Assembly: GCF_004011805.1 (NCBI RefSeq)
Contig: NZ_ML137199.1
Location: 126,088 to 190,087, forward strand
Reading direction: 5' to 3'
Source: Piscinibacter defluvii
Lineage (GTDB): Bacteria; Pseudomonadota; Gammaproteobacteria; Burkholderiales; Burkholderiaceae_C
Length of the DNA stretch: 64,000 nt
In this document: piece by piece, positions 1 to 9,516 of the stretch
How the letters are laid out: every line of letters begins with the position of its first letter
Position numbering within the stretch: the first letter of the stretch is position 1
Made by a program: the position numbers and the translations under genes
The notes under the pieces: model-generated
The model's input: the letters and a program-made list of their open reading frames with translations, nothing else
The model's database searches: none
What the model was told of the DNA's origin: nothing

Positions 1-251
1 TCGTGCTGATCCTCAAGCGCGGCCGGCACGACGTGCGCGGCTGCCAGGTCAGGATCGAGGCCGACCGGGCTGACGTCGATCCGAAGGTATTCACCCGCAT
101 CCGCATGCATTTCATCGTCACCGGGCGCGATCTGCCGGAATCGGCGGTCGAACGCGCGGTCAAGCTGTCGCACGAGAAGTACTGCTCGGCCAGCGCCATG
201 CTGGGCAAGACCGCGGAGATGACGACCAGTTTCGAGATCGTGGCCGCCTGA
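1..251 (+). CDS. OsmC family protein, 5' end outside the window
   Basis: This is the C-terminal 82 residues of an OsmC/Ohr-type protein, read in the frame that starts at base 3; the gene begins upstream of the window. OsmC-family proteins are small cytoplasmic thiol peroxidases that reduce organic hydroperoxides with a pair of cysteines. Visible are the conserved stretch RGRHDVRGC, the core HFIVTG, and the second cysteine in SHEKYCSAS near the end, which matches the family's C-terminal catalytic cysteine. The first catalytic cysteine would lie upstream. It runs toward the convergent coq7 gene, 16 bases away. Family assignment is firm; substrate is unknown. Confidence 0.85.
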   Translation, partial: VLILKRGRHDVRGCQVRIEADRADVDPKVFTRIRMHFIVTGRDLPESAVERAVKLSHEKYCSASAMLGKTAEMTTSFEIVAA

Positions 252-267
252 CCAGCGCGGTTCGGGA

Positions 268-912
268 TCAGAAGCGGTGCGCGGTGACGGTCATGACCTT
301 GGCCGCTGCCCGCATCGCCCAGCGCACCGGCGCGGGCAGTTCGGCGGCACCGGCCGCCTGGGCGGCATCGGCATGGCGGGCTTCGTCCTGCCGCATCTGC
401 TCGACGATGGCGCGAGAGGCCTTGTCGGCGGCGGGCAGCCGATCCAGGTGACCTTCCAGATGCTGCTCGACCTGGCGCTCGGTCTCCACGAGAAAGCCCA
501 GACTGGTCGCATCGCCGACTCGCCCGGCCAGCAGGCCGATCGCAAACGCACCGCCGTACCACAGCGGATTGAGCAGGCTCGGCCGGGCGCCGAGTTCGCC
601 CAGGCGTCGCTGGGTCCAGGCCAGGTGGTCGGTCTCCTCGCGGGCCGCGGCATCGAACTGGTGGCGCAGAACCGGATCGCGTGCCGTCAACGCCTGCGCG
701 CTGTACAGCGCCTGGGCGCAAACCTCGCCGACGTGATTGACGCGCATCAGTGAGCCGGACAGTCGGCGCTCGTCCGCGCCAAGGTCCCCATCCGGTTCAG
801 GTGCGCTGGGGCAGGGTCGCCCCGCATGGCTGGCGCCGGCCAGGGTTCGCAAGGCGGTGTCGACGGCGGCGATCACGGCATCCGTGCCGCTCAAGGGCTG
901 CCAGGAAGTCAT
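268..912 (-). CDS. coq7: Demethoxyubiquinone hydroxylase (COQ7 family)
   Basis: This di-iron monooxygenase hydroxylates demethoxyubiquinone in the next-to-last step of ubiquinone synthesis at the inner membrane. The 214-residue product carries the ferritin-like carboxylate/histidine ligands in order: the Glu in [19 protein letters not shown], the Glu in [10 protein letters not shown], and DEARHAD near the C terminus. The start is placed at the ATG at 912 (MTSWQPLSG). The longer open frame to 1038 adds 42 residues without family features. Length and motif spacing match bacterial Coq7. It is divergent from the porin gene, with 211 bases between, and convergent with the OsmC gene. Confidence 0.93.
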   Translation of the reverse strand: MTSWQPLSGTDAVIAAVDTALRTLAGASHAGRPCPSAPEPDGDLGADERRLSGSLMRVNHVGEVCAQALYSAQALTARDPVLRHQFDAAAREETDHLAWTQRRLGELGARPSLLNPLWYGGAFAIGLLAGRVGDATSLGFLVETERQVEQHLEGHLDRLPAADKASRAIVEQMRQDEARHADAAQAAGAAELPAPVRWAMRAAAKVMTVTAHRF

Positions 913-1123
913 GACACAAGTATGTCGCGCCTGGCCCGGAATGGCATCGTGGCCGGCCGTTGTGATCAGGCAACAAGGGGTTCGATATTCGTCCCAAATC
1001 TTTGCAACCCCGGAGGCCGTCTGGTGCAATACGCCCAACTTCCGCTGAGGGGGTTCGGCCTGATCTGCCCGAAAAGGGCGCCAGTCGATCGGGACCTCTT
1101 GTTCAACTTAGGAGATAGTCGCA

Positions 1124-2221
1124 ATGAAAAAATCTCTGCTCGCTCTCGCCGTGTTGGGTGCGTTCGCCGGTGCGGCCTCGGCCCAGTCGTCGGTGACGAT
1201 CTACGGCGTGGTCGACCTGGCTGTGCAGAAGTCCAACGGTGGCAACACCTACAGCCCGGGCGTGTGCGAGGTCCCGAGCGCGACCACGAACACCTGCGGC
1301 CCGCTGGGCACGAAGGCCTGGAAGCTGCAGCAGTCGACCGCCTCGCGCCTCGGCTTCCGCGGCACCGAAGACCTGGGCGGCGGCCTGTCGGCCCAGTTCC
1401 AGATCGAACACCGCTTCACGCCCGATGACGGTGCCGCCGGCAGCCCGTTCTGGGCCGGCCGCAGCTACGTGCAGCTGACCAGCGCCGCCGCAGGCTCGGT
1501 CTATCTGGGCCGCGAGTACGCGCCGTTCTTCTGGCTGGCAGCCAAGTCCGACCCGTTCGGCCCGGACGGCGTGGGTCAGTTCACCGGCTTCGTGTACGGC
1601 CTGGCCGGTACGCACGAGACCAACATGGGCGGTGACGGCCTGCCCGATGGCAACCCCGCCGGCCGCCACACCAACGGCATCGGCTACAAGTCGCCCAACC
1701 TGGGTGGGCTGACCGTCAACGCCGCGGTCGGCCTGGGTGAAGGCTCGACCACGCTGAACCGCGATGCCGGCATCAACGTCGAGTACTCGGGCGGCCCGAT
1801 CTACGCGGGTATCGGCTATGGCAAGAAGACCGGCACCAATGCCAACAGCGACGGCAACTCGCTGGTCAACCTGGCGGCAGCCTACGACTTCGGCGTGGCC
1901 AAGCTGATGGGTTACTACATCCGCACGAAGACCGGCGTGAACAGCGAAGGCACGAACAAGTTCTTCCTGATCGGCGCGACGGCCCCCCTTGGCCCCGGCC
2001 TGCTGAAGGTCGGCTTCGGCCAGCTGACGGCTGAACCGGTAGGCGCGACGGAAGAGACCAAGGTCAAGAAGTTCGCGATCGGCTACAACTACAACCTGAG
2101 CAAGCGCACCAACCTGTACCTCGACCTGTCGACGGCGAACGACGACCTCGAGGTCGGCTTCGACGGCAACAACAGCAAGAACAGCACGGCCTACGCCTTC
2201 GGCCTGCGCCACACGTTCTGA
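1124..2221 (+). CDS. Gram-negative porin (Burkholderiales type)
   Basis: This is a 365-residue outer-membrane general diffusion porin, expected to form a trimeric 16-strand beta barrel. It has a classic signal peptide (MKKSLLALAVLGAFAGAASA) before QSSVTIYGVVDL, the standard mature start of betaproteobacterial porins. Other family marks are SRLGFRGTEDLGGGL after the first strands, YVQLTS and YLGREY, and a C-terminal Phe in GLRHTF that serves as the BAM signal. A strong ribosome site, AGGAGATAG, lies just before the ATG. A rho-independent terminator follows 25 bases after the stop, so it is probably transcribed alone. Substrate selectivity cannot be read from the sequence. Confidence 0.95.
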   Translation: MKKSLLALAVLGAFAGAASAQSSVTIYGVVDLAVQKSNGGNTYSPGVCEVPSATTNTCGPLGTKAWKLQQSTASRLGFRGTEDLGGGLSAQFQIEHRFTPDDGAAGSPFWAGRSYVQLTSAAAGSVYLGREYAPFFWLAAKSDPFGPDGVGQFTGFVYGLAGTHETNMGGDGLPDGNPAGRHTNGIGYKSPNLGGLTVNAAVGLGEGSTTLNRDAGINVEYSGGPIYAGIGYGKKTGTNANSDGNSLVNLAAAYDFGVAKLMGYYIRTKTGVNSEGTNKFFLIGATAPLGPGLLKVGFGQLTAEPVGATEETKVKKFAIGYNYNLSKRTNLYLDLSTANDDLEVGFDGNNSKNSTAYAFGLRHTF

Positions 2222-2245
2222 TCGAGGCTTCGCGCCCGATCCTCG

Positions 2246-2270
2246 AGGCCGCCTTCGGGCGGCCTTTTTC
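2246..2270 (+). terminator. Rho-independent terminator after the first porin
   Basis: A perfect 8-bp stem (AGGCCGCC paired with GGCGGCCT) closed by a TTCG tetraloop is followed directly by a run of T. The stability of the UUCG loop and the T tract make this a strong intrinsic terminator. It separates the first porin from the second. Confidence 0.9.
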
Positions 2271-2390
2271 ATGGTCCTGTCGTCCGCGCGACAGGTTCTC
2301 AAGGAAAACCAGCGTGGGTCCGGCGCGACAGGCAGCGGCCATGCCCGGTGGCGCTCGGCACAATCTTCGGATCACCGATCGGAGACCACC

Positions 2391-3629
2391 ATGAAAAGAA
2401 TCCTCGCGCTGACCGCCCTGGCTGCCGCCTCCTCCGCCGCGTTCGCGCAGAGCAGCGTCACCGCCTACGGCATCCTGGACGGTGGGGTCAGCCAGGTCAC
2501 CGGCCTGCGCGGTGGGACCCGGACCTTCCTGGTCAGCGGCATCATGGATGGCTCGCGCCTGGGTTTCCGCGGCAACGAGGACCTGGGCGGCGGCTATCGC
2601 GCGTTGTTCACGATGGAACACCGCATGGAGATCGACACCGGCGGCATCAACAACCGGCCGCTGTCGGGTTCGCAGCTGCCCGACCGGCTGACCAATGCAA
2701 CGCTCCTGGGCCTGCCCACCTTCCTGCAGCCGGCGGTCGACAACGTCGCGGCGGCACTGGGCAGTACCATCGGCGTCAACCTGGCCAACAACATGTGGGA
2801 CCGGCAGGTCTTTGTCGGTCTCGTGACGCCGTTCGGCGCGGGGCTGGCGGGTCGCCAGTACACCCCGGCCTACGAGGTGTCGGCGAGCTTCGACGTGATG
2901 GGTACGCAGTCCAGCCTGGCCGCCGGCCAGGTGGCCTCGTTCCCGCCGTCGGTCGACATCCGCGTCAGCAATGCAGTTGCCTACCGCATCGCGCAGGGCC
3001 CGTTCTCGGCGTCGCTGATGTACGGCCTCGGCGAGGGCAGCACGTCGACCGGCCGGATGATCGGCGGCATGGCGATGTACAAGGCCGACGCGTTCGGCGC
3101 GGGCATCGGCTACAACACGCGCAACAACGAACGTGGCGACAAGGCGCTGAGCTCGCTGGTGCTGGGCGGTTACTTCGCGATCGGGCCGGGCGCCTTGTAC
3201 GGCCAGTATGCCCAGGTGAAGGACGACAACCCGGCCGGCCTGTCGGCGCTGCGCGCCTCGCTGGTGAGCAATCCCCAGCTCGGCCCGGTGATCGGCGGCC
3301 AGGTGGCCGACGCCTTCACCGCCGCGCTGCGCCAGGACGGCCGGCTCTACCACGGTGGCTACAAGATGGTGACGGGCCCGCACACCGTGTACCTGGCCGC
3401 CACCTCGTACGACGACAAGCGCCCGAACAACGCCGATACCATGTCCTATGGCGTGGCCTACACGTACTCGTTCTCCAAGCGCACCGACGTCAACGCGGTG
3501 CTGACCCATTTCAACAACAAGAACCTCGGACAGGCCGCCCCGGGCCAGGCCGGCTTCATCGGCGGCGTGACCGACCGCGCCGGTACCGACTCGAACAGCG
3601 TCGCGCTCGGCCTGCGCCACCGCTTCTGA
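2391..3629 (+). CDS. Gram-negative porin, second copy
   Basis: This is a second 16-strand porin of 412 residues. The ATG at 2391 is chosen because it is preceded by GGAG and begins a signal peptide (MKRILALTALAAASSAAFA) before QSSVTAYGILDGG. It shares SRLGFRGNEDLGGGYRALF and a terminal Phe (GLRHRF) with the gene upstream. It is about 47 residues longer, mainly in loops (for example around DVMGTQSSLAAGQ), so the two are diverged paralogues and not a recent duplication. The DUF3047 gene starts one base after its stop, which suggests co-transcription. Confidence 0.94.
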   Translation: MKRILALTALAAASSAAFAQSSVTAYGILDGGVSQVTGLRGGTRTFLVSGIMDGSRLGFRGNEDLGGGYRALFTMEHRMEIDTGGINNRPLSGSQLPDRLTNATLLGLPTFLQPAVDNVAAALGSTIGVNLANNMWDRQVFVGLVTPFGAGLAGRQYTPAYEVSASFDVMGTQSSLAAGQVASFPPSVDIRVSNAVAYRIAQGPFSASLMYGLGEGSTSTGRMIGGMAMYKADAFGAGIGYNTRNNERGDKALSSLVLGGYFAIGPGALYGQYAQVKDDNPAGLSALRASLVSNPQLGPVIGGQVADAFTAALRQDGRLYHGGYKMVTGPHTVYLAATSYDDKRPNNADTMSYGVAYTYSFSKRTDVNAVLTHFNNKNLGQAAPGQAGFIGGVTDRAGTDSNSVALGLRHRF

Positions 3630-3630
3630 C

Positions 3631-4359
3631 GTGCGCCTGCCGCGCAGTGCCGCGGTCTGCGCGGCAGCGGCGATGTTGTGGCTGGTGGGCTGCGCGACGC
3701 CACCGGCCGAGATCGGGTCCGATCCGTCGCCGGGCCTGTCGGGCTGGAACGAGTTCGTGCTGCCGGGCAAACGGCGGACCCGCTACCTGCCTGACAAGGA
3801 AGATGGGCGGCCGGTCGTGCGTGCCGAGGCGGAGGCCTCCGCGAGCATGCTGCGGCGCCCGCTGCAACTCGAGCCCGCCCAGGTTGCCCAGGTCGAGTTC
3901 TCCTGGCGTGTCGATGAACTGATCGCCGAAGCCGACCTCGGCGTGGCCGAGCGGTCCGACTCGCCGGTGCGGGTGCTGTTCGCGTTCGACGGCGACCACT
4001 CGCGGCTGTCGCTGCGCAACCGCGCCGTGTTCGAGCTGGCCGAGACGCTGACCGGCGAGCCGCCGCCCTACGCCACCCTGATGTACGTGTGGGACAACCG
4101 GGCCGCACCCGAGACGCTGTTCCAGGGCCACCGCACGGACCGGGTGCGCAAGATCGTGCTCGAGTCCGGCGCGGCGCGCCGTGGCCAGTGGCTGCGCTAC
4201 CGGCGTGACCTGGTGGCCGACTTCCGGCAGGCCTTCGGCGAGGAACCCGGGCGGCTCATCGGCGTGGCCTACATGAGCGATGCCGACAACACCGGCGGCC
4301 GCGCACTGGCCCGCTACGGCGAGGTGCGCCTCTACGGCCGCGACGGCCGCCGTCTCTGA
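3631..4359 (+). CDS. DUF3047 domain lipoprotein
   Basis: The 242-residue product matches the DUF3047 family of predicted periplasmic proteins of unknown function. It begins with a GTG codon one base after the porin stop and has a lipoprotein signal ending in the lipobox LVGC (Cys at residue 21), so it is probably anchored in a membrane facing the periplasm. Family-like segments include VEFSWRVDELI, VRVLFAFDGDHSRLS, LMYVWDN, and a C-terminal IGVAYMSDADNTGG. The fold is probably a beta sandwich, but that is an inference. The tight spacing to the porin suggests translational coupling. No enzymatic motif was recognised. Confidence 0.8.
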   Translation: MRLPRSAAVCAAAAMLWLVGCATPPAEIGSDPSPGLSGWNEFVLPGKRRTRYLPDKEDGRPVVRAEAEASASMLRRPLQLEPAQVAQVEFSWRVDELIAEADLGVAERSDSPVRVLFAFDGDHSRLSLRNRAVFELAETLTGEPPPYATLMYVWDNRAAPETLFQGHRTDRVRKIVLESGAARRGQWLRYRRDLVADFRQAFGEEPGRLIGVAYMSDADNTGGRALARYGEVRLYGRDGRRL

Positions 4360-4427
4360 ACGCTGCGGGGCGACGGCTGCGGGCAACCCCGCTTGGCGCA
4401 TGGCGCGCGATTTGCTGAACTGAGTGC

Positions 4428-5411
4428 ATGCTGGCTTTCGTGCTGCGTCGCCTGGTGCAGGGTGTCCTCGTGATGCTGACGGTGGGCTTCATCGCCTTCA
4501 TGCTGTTCCAGTACGTCGGCGATCCGGTGATGCAGATGGCCGGGCCGGATTCGACGCCCGAGCAGCGTGACCAGCTGCGGGCCGACCTCGGGCTCGACCG
4601 GCCCTTCCCGATGCAGTTCGCGGCCTTCTGCGCCCAGGCGCTGCGCGGCGACTTCGGTATCAGCCTGCGCCAGGGCCGCAAGGTGTCGACGCTGATCGCC
4701 GAGCGCTTCCCGGCCACGCTGGAGCTTGCGGTGGCCGCCGCCGTGCTGGCCCTGGTGGTCGGCATCCCGATGGGCGTGGTCGCGGCCCTGCGCCGCGGCA
4801 CGGTGCTGTCGCAGGTGCTGATGACCGTCTCGCTGCTCGGGGTGTCGCTGCCCACCTTCCTGATCGGCATCCTGCTGATCCTCGTGTTCGCGGTGATGCT
4901 CAAGGTGCTGCCGAGCTTCGGCCGCGGCGACGTGGTGCAGCTCGGCGCGTGGAGCACCGGGCTGTTGACGCTGGACGGCTGGAAGCACCTGGTGCTGCCC
5001 GCGGTCACGCTGTCGGTGTTCCAGCTCACGCTCATCATGCGGCTGGTGCGCGCCGAGATGCTCGAGGTGCTGCGCACCGACTACATCCGTTTCGCCCTGG
5101 CACGAGGTCTGCCCGATCGCGTGGTCTACTTCGGCCATGCCTTGCGCAACACGCTGGTGCCGGTGATCACCGTGGTCGGGCTGCAACTCGGCGCGCTGAT
5201 CGCCTTTTCCATCATCACCGAGACGGTGTTCCAGTGGCCCGGCATGGGGCTGCTGTTCGTGCAGTCGGTGCAGTTCGCCGACATCCCGGTGATGGCGGCC
5301 TACCTGTGCCTGATCGCCCTGGTGTTCGTGCTGATCAACCTGGTGGTCGACCTGCTGTACTTCGTGGTCGACCCGCGCCTGCGCCTGGATGCCGGCGCCG
5401 GAGGCCATTGA
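4428..5411 (+). CDS. ABC transporter permease, DppB/OppB type
   Basis: This is a 327-residue inner-membrane permease of the dipeptide/oligopeptide/nickel ABC family. It starts with the hallmark first transmembrane segment MLAFVLRRLVQGVLVMLTVGFIAFML. It has the periplasmic loop PEQRDQLRADLGLDRP typical of DppB, and the cytoplasmic EAA-like loop around DYIRFALARGLPDRVVYFGHALRN that docks to the ATPases. About six transmembrane helices are visible. Its stop overlaps the start of the amidohydrolase gene (TGATG). It is the first gene of a five-gene transport operon. Confidence 0.93.
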   Translation: MLAFVLRRLVQGVLVMLTVGFIAFMLFQYVGDPVMQMAGPDSTPEQRDQLRADLGLDRPFPMQFAAFCAQALRGDFGISLRQGRKVSTLIAERFPATLELAVAAAVLALVVGIPMGVVAALRRGTVLSQVLMTVSLLGVSLPTFLIGILLILVFAVMLKVLPSFGRGDVVQLGAWSTGLLTLDGWKHLVLPAVTLSVFQLTLIMRLVRAEMLEVLRTDYIRFALARGLPDRVVYFGHALRNTLVPVITVVGLQLGALIAFSIITETVFQWPGMGLLFVQSVQFADIPVMAAYLCLIALVFVLINLVVDLLYFVVDPRLRLDAGAGGH

Positions 5412-6622
5412 TGTCGACCGTTGCCGAGGCTCCCACCGGGGTCTACCGTCGCCTGTCGGAGTGGCATGGCGAGCTCACCGCGTTCCGCCGTGACCTGCAT
5501 GCCCACCCCGAACTCGGCTTCGAGGAGCGCCGCACCGCCGCCCGCGTGGCCGAGGCGCTGCGGGTGGCCGGGGTGGACGAGGTGCACGAGGGCGTCGCGC
5601 GCACCGGGGTGGTCGGCGTCGTGCACGGGCGCGGCGGGCGCGACGCGAGCGCGCGTGCCATCGGCCTGCGTGCCGACATGGACGCGCTGCCGCTGGTGGA
5701 GGAGAACGAGTTCGCGTGGCGCTCGGCCACACGTGGCCTGATGCACGGTTGCGGCCACGACGGCCACGTGACGATGCTGGTCGGCGCCGCGCGCTACCTG
5801 GCCGAGACGCGCCGCTTCGACGGCCGTGCGGTGCTGATCTTCCAGCCAGGCGAGGAGGGTTTCGCCGGCGCCAAGGCCATGATCGACGCCGGGCTCTTCG
5901 ACCGCTTCCCGGTCGACGCGGTCTACGCGATGCACAACTGGCCGGCGCTGCCGGCCGGCACGATCGGCATCAACCCGGGGCCGATGATGGCCGCATCGGA
6001 CCGCATCGAGGTCATCGTGCAGGGCCGCGGCGGGCACGGTGCGCACCCGCACCTGGCGACCGACCCGGTGCTGGTGGCCGCGCACATCATCACCGCCGCG
6101 CAGAGCCTGGTCTCGCGCAACGTCAACCCGATGGACCAGGCGGTGCTCAGCCTGTGCTCGATGCAGGCCGGCGAACTCGGCGCCTACAGCGTGATTCCGC
6201 GCGAGGTGCGCCTGGTCGGCACGGTGCGCACCTTCCGGCGCGAGGTGCAGGACATGATGGAGGAGCGGCTCGGCCGGCTGGTCGAGTCGGTCGCGCTCGG
6301 CTTCGGCGCGACCGCGCGGCTGAAGTACCAGCGCAGCTACCCGGCCACGATCAACAGCGAGCGCGAGGCGCAGTTTGCCGCCGACGTCGCGGCCGGCCTG
6401 GTGGGCGAGGCGCGCGTGGTGCGCCAGCTCGTGCCCAGCATGGGCGCCGAGGACTTCTCCTTCATGCTGCAGGTCAAGCCCGGCGCCTACCTGCGCCTGG
6501 GGCAGGGCGGCGAGGGCAGTTGTTTCCTGCACAACAGCCGCTACGACTTCAACGACGCGGTGCTGCCGCTGGGCGCCGCGCTGCACGCCGCGCTCGTCGA
6601 GCAGGCGCTGCCGGCGTCGTGA
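5411..6622 (+). CDS. M20 family amidohydrolase (hippurate hydrolase/aminoacylase-like)
   Basis: This 403-residue metal-dependent hydrolase belongs to the M20D group, which removes acyl groups from N-acyl amino acids or related amides. Family motifs are RRDLHAHPELGFEE near the N terminus, LRADMDALP with metal-binding Asp, MHGCGHDGH with metal-binding Cys/His, FQPGEEG with catalytic and ligand Glu, and GRGGHGAHPH in the dimerisation domain. No signal peptide is present, so it acts in the cytoplasm. It lies between the two permease genes and overlaps the upstream stop by one base. This suggests it processes the imported substrate. Substrate is not determined. Confidence 0.92.
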   Translation: MSTVAEAPTGVYRRLSEWHGELTAFRRDLHAHPELGFEERRTAARVAEALRVAGVDEVHEGVARTGVVGVVHGRGGRDASARAIGLRADMDALPLVEENEFAWRSATRGLMHGCGHDGHVTMLVGAARYLAETRRFDGRAVLIFQPGEEGFAGAKAMIDAGLFDRFPVDAVYAMHNWPALPAGTIGINPGPMMAASDRIEVIVQGRGGHGAHPHLATDPVLVAAHIITAAQSLVSRNVNPMDQAVLSLCSMQAGELGAYSVIPREVRLVGTVRTFRREVQDMMEERLGRLVESVALGFGATARLKYQRSYPATINSEREAQFAADVAAGLVGEARVVRQLVPSMGAEDFSFMLQVKPGAYLRLGQGGEGSCFLHNSRYDFNDAVLPLGAALHAALVEQALPAS

Positions 6623-6624
6623 CG

Positions 6625-7536
6625 ATGCAAGCGGCGCTGCGGCGATTCTTCGACGGCGACCTCTGGCACAGCTTCCGCGCCTCGCCGGTGGCGATGGCGG
6701 CGGCGGTGATCGCGCTCGTCTGCGCGGCCGGTGCCTTCCTCGCGCCCTGGTTCGCGCCGCACGACCCCTTCGACCTCGCCACGCTCGAGCTGGCCGACGC
6801 GCGCCTGCCGCCGGCCTGGGCCGACGAGGGCCGCGCGAAGTACCTGCTGGGCACCGACGACCAGGGCCGCGACGTGCTGTCGGCGCTGATGTACGGCGCG
6901 CGTATCTCGCTGGTGGTCGGCCTCGCGTCGGTGCTGCTGTCGATGGCGCTCGGCGTGAGCCTCGGGCTGCTGGCCGGCTTCGTCGGCGGGCGTCTGGATG
7001 CGCTGCTGATGCGCATCTGCGACGTGATGCTGTCCTTCCCGTCCATCCTCGTCGCGCTGCTGATCGACGGCGTCGGACGGGCGCTGTTCCCGAACGCCCA
7101 CGACACGCTGGCCTTCGCGGTGCTGATCCTCGCCATCGCGCTGCCCGGCTGGGTGCCGTACGCACGCACGGTGCGCGGCTCCACGCTGGTCGAGCGGCGC
7201 AAGGAGTACGTGCAGGCGGCGCGCCTGATCGGCGTGCCGCCGCTGCGCATCATGCGTCGCCACGTGCTGCCCAACGTGCTCGGCCCGGTGCTGGTGCTGG
7301 CCACGATCCAGGTGGCCACCGCGATCCTGATCGAGGCGACGCTGTCCTTCCTCGGCGTCGGCGTGCCGCCCACCCAGCCCTCGCTCGGCACGCTGATCCG
7401 CAACGGCAACGACGCGCTGTTCTCGGGCGAGTGGTGGGTGACCATCTTTCCCGGCGCGGTGCTGGTGCTGATCGCGCTGTCGGTCAACCTGCTGGGCGAC
7501 TGGCTGCGCGACGCGCTGAACCCGAGGCTGCGCTGA
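6625..7536 (+). CDS. ABC transporter permease, DppC/OppC type
   Basis: This is the second permease of the peptide-type importer, 303 residues. It has the N-terminal cytoplasmic stretch and first helix (SFRASPVAMAAAVIALV), the APWFAPHDPF segment, and the DppC signature LLGTDDQGRDVLS. The EAA loop reads EYVQAARLIGVPPLRIMRRHVLPN and contacts the ATPases. The C-terminal region around FLGVGVPPTQPSLG is also typical. An in-frame GTG at 6619 overlapping the amidohydrolase stop is an alternative start. The DppD-like ATPase gene begins one base after the stop. Confidence 0.93.
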   Translation: MQAALRRFFDGDLWHSFRASPVAMAAAVIALVCAAGAFLAPWFAPHDPFDLATLELADARLPPAWADEGRAKYLLGTDDQGRDVLSALMYGARISLVVGLASVLLSMALGVSLGLLAGFVGGRLDALLMRICDVMLSFPSILVALLIDGVGRALFPNAHDTLAFAVLILAIALPGWVPYARTVRGSTLVERRKEYVQAARLIGVPPLRIMRRHVLPNVLGPVLVLATIQVATAILIEATLSFLGVGVPPTQPSLGTLIRNGNDALFSGEWWVTIFPGAVLVLIALSVNLLGDWLRDALNPRLR

Positions 7537-7537
7537 G

Positions 7538-8518
7538 ATGGGTTCACCGCTGCTGGAGGTGCGCCACCTGCGCGTCGAGTTCCCGACGCGCCGCGGCACG
7601 CTGGTCGCGCTCGACGACGTGTCGTTCGAGATCGCGCCCGGCGAGGTGCTCGGCGTGGTCGGCGAATCGGGAGCCGGCAAGTCGCTCACCGGCTCGGCCA
7701 TCATCGGGCTGCTGCCCCCGCCCGGGCGCATCGCGGCCGGGGAGATCCGGCTCGAGGGCCGGCGCATCGACCGGCTGGGCGCCGACGAGATGCGCCGCCT
7801 GCGCGGCCGCCACATCGGCGCGGTGTTCCAGGACCCGCTCACCTCGCTGAACCCGCTCTACACCGTCGGCCGCCAGCTGGTCGAGACGATCCGAGCGCAC
7901 CTGCCGCTGAACGAGCGCGTCGCGCGCGAGCGTGCCATCGCGCTGCTGCGCGACACGGGCATCCCGGCGCCGGAGAGCCGCATCGACCAGTACCCGCACC
8001 AGTTCTCCGGCGGCATGCGCCAGCGCGTCGTGATCGCGCTCGCGCTGGCGGCCGAGCCGCGTCTGGTGATCGCCGACGAGCCGACCACCGCGCTCGACGT
8101 CTCGGTGCAGGCGCAGATCATCACGCTGCTCAAGCGTGTCTGCCGCGAGCATGGCGCGGCGGTGATGCTGGTGACGCACGACATGGGCGTGATCGCCGAG
8201 ACCTGCGACCGGGTCGCTGTGATGTACGCCGGCCGCGTGGCCGAGATCGGCCCGGTGCGCGACGTGATCCTGCGCGCGGCGCACCCCTACACGCTCGGCC
8301 TGATGGGCTCGATCCCGGCGATGGACACGCAGCGCGAGCGCCTGCTGCAGATCGACGGCGCGATGCCGCGGCTCGACGCCATCCCGCCCGGCTGCGCCTT
8401 CCACCCGCGCTGCCCGCAGGCGCTCGAGCATTGCCGGCGCGAGCGGCCCGAGCTGCGCCCGGCCGGCGCGACCGAAGCCGCCTGCTGGCTGCACGCGGCG
8501 CCCGGGGGGCAGCAGTGA
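7538..8518 (+). CDS. ABC transporter ATP-binding protein, DppD/OppD type
   Basis: This 326-residue ATPase energises the peptide-type importer on the cytoplasmic face. It has a Walker A motif GESGAGKS, the Q-loop in [11 protein letters not shown], the ABC signature FSGGMRQR, the Walker [13 protein letters not shown] and the switch His in VTHDMG. The C-terminal oligopeptide-transporter extension ([16 protein letters not shown]) contains the Cys cluster known to bind an iron-sulfur centre in some members. Its stop overlaps the next gene by four bases (GTGA). Confidence 0.95.
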   Translation: MGSPLLEVRHLRVEFPTRRGTLVALDDVSFEIAPGEVLGVVGESGAGKSLTGSAIIGLLPPPGRIAAGEIRLEGRRIDRLGADEMRRLRGRHIGAVFQDPLTSLNPLYTVGRQLVETIRAHLPLNERVARERAIALLRDTGIPAPESRIDQYPHQFSGGMRQRVVIALALAAEPRLVIADEPTTALDVSVQAQIITLLKRVCREHGAAVMLVTHDMGVIAETCDRVAVMYAGRVAEIGPVRDVILRAAHPYTLGLMGSIPAMDTQRERLLQIDGAMPRLDAIPPGCAFHPRCPQALEHCRRERPELRPAGATEAACWLHAAPGGQQ

Positions 8519-9516
8519 GTGCCGGCACGCCGCTGGTCGAGGTGATCGACCTGGCCAAGGTGTTCGAGGTCTCGGCGCCCTGGCTGAACCGCGTGCTCGA
8601 GCGCCGGCCGCGCCAGTTCGTGCATGCGGTGGACGGCATCGGCTTCACGATCGCGCGCGGCCGCACGCTGGCGCTGGTGGGCGAATCCGGCTGCGGCAAG
8701 AGCACCGTCGCGCGCCTGCTGGTGGGCCTGCTGCAGCCCACGCGCGGCACGCTGCGCTTCGACGGGGAGGACAGCACCGCGGCGCTCGCGGCGCCGGGGG
8801 CGATCGCGCTGCGGCGGCGCCTGCAGATGATCTTCCAGGACCCGTACGCCAGCCTGAACCCGCGCTGGACGGTGCTCGAGATCGTCGCCGAGCCGCTGCG
8901 CGAGCACGGCCTGGTGCAAGGGGCGGCAGCACTGCGCGCGCGTGTCGAGGCACTGCTCGCCTCGGTCGGCCTCGCCGCGGCGGACGTGGCCAAGTACCCG
9001 CACCAGTTCTCCGGCGGGCAGCGCCAGCGCATCTCGATCGCCCGCGCGCTGGCCACCGAGCCCGAGTTCCTGGTCTGCGACGAGCCGACCTCGGCGCTGG
9101 ACGTGTCGGTGCAGGCCCAGGTGCTCAACCTGATGAAGGACCTGCAGCGCTCGCGCGGGCTGACCTACCTGTTCATCTCGCACAACCTGGCGGTGGTGCA
9201 CCACGTGGCCGACGAGGTGGGTGTGATGTACCTCGGCCGCCTGGTCGAGGTGGCGCCCAAGGCCGAACTGTTCGCACACCCGCGCCACCCTTACACGCGC
9301 ATGCTGCTGGACGCGATCCCCGACGTGCACATGAGCGGGCGCGCGCGCACCCCGGTGCAGGGTGAGGTGCCGAACCCGCTCGCACCGCCGCCGGGCTGTG
9401 CGTTCCACCCGCGCTGCCCGCATGCAAACGAACGCTGCCGCCGCGAGCGGCCGGCCGACACGCTGATCGGCACGGTGCGCGTGGCCTGCCACGCGGTGGA
9501 GGAAGGGCGGATCTAG
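8515..9516 (+). CDS. ABC transporter ATP-binding protein, DppF/OppF type
   Basis: This is the second ATPase of the importer, 333 residues, starting at a GTG that overlaps the DppD-like stop. Visible are Walker [22 protein letters not shown], signature FSGGQRQR, Walker [13 protein letters not shown] and SHNLAVV, followed by the family C-terminal segment [17 protein letters not shown]. The N-terminal [11 protein letters not shown]-type insertion before Walker A is typical of DppF. No substrate-binding protein gene follows: the gene ends four bases into the convergent lysA gene. Confidence 0.95.
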   Translation: MSAGTPLVEVIDLAKVFEVSAPWLNRVLERRPRQFVHAVDGIGFTIARGRTLALVGESGCGKSTVARLLVGLLQPTRGTLRFDGEDSTAALAAPGAIALRRRLQMIFQDPYASLNPRWTVLEIVAEPLREHGLVQGAAALRARVEALLASVGLAAADVAKYPHQFSGGQRQRISIARALATEPEFLVCDEPTSALDVSVQAQVLNLMKDLQRSRGLTYLFISHNLAVVHHVADEVGVMYLGRLVEVAPKAELFAHPRHPYTRMLLDAIPDVHMSGRARTPVQGEVPNPLAPPPGCAFHPRCPHANERCRRERPADTLIGTVRVACHAVEEGRI

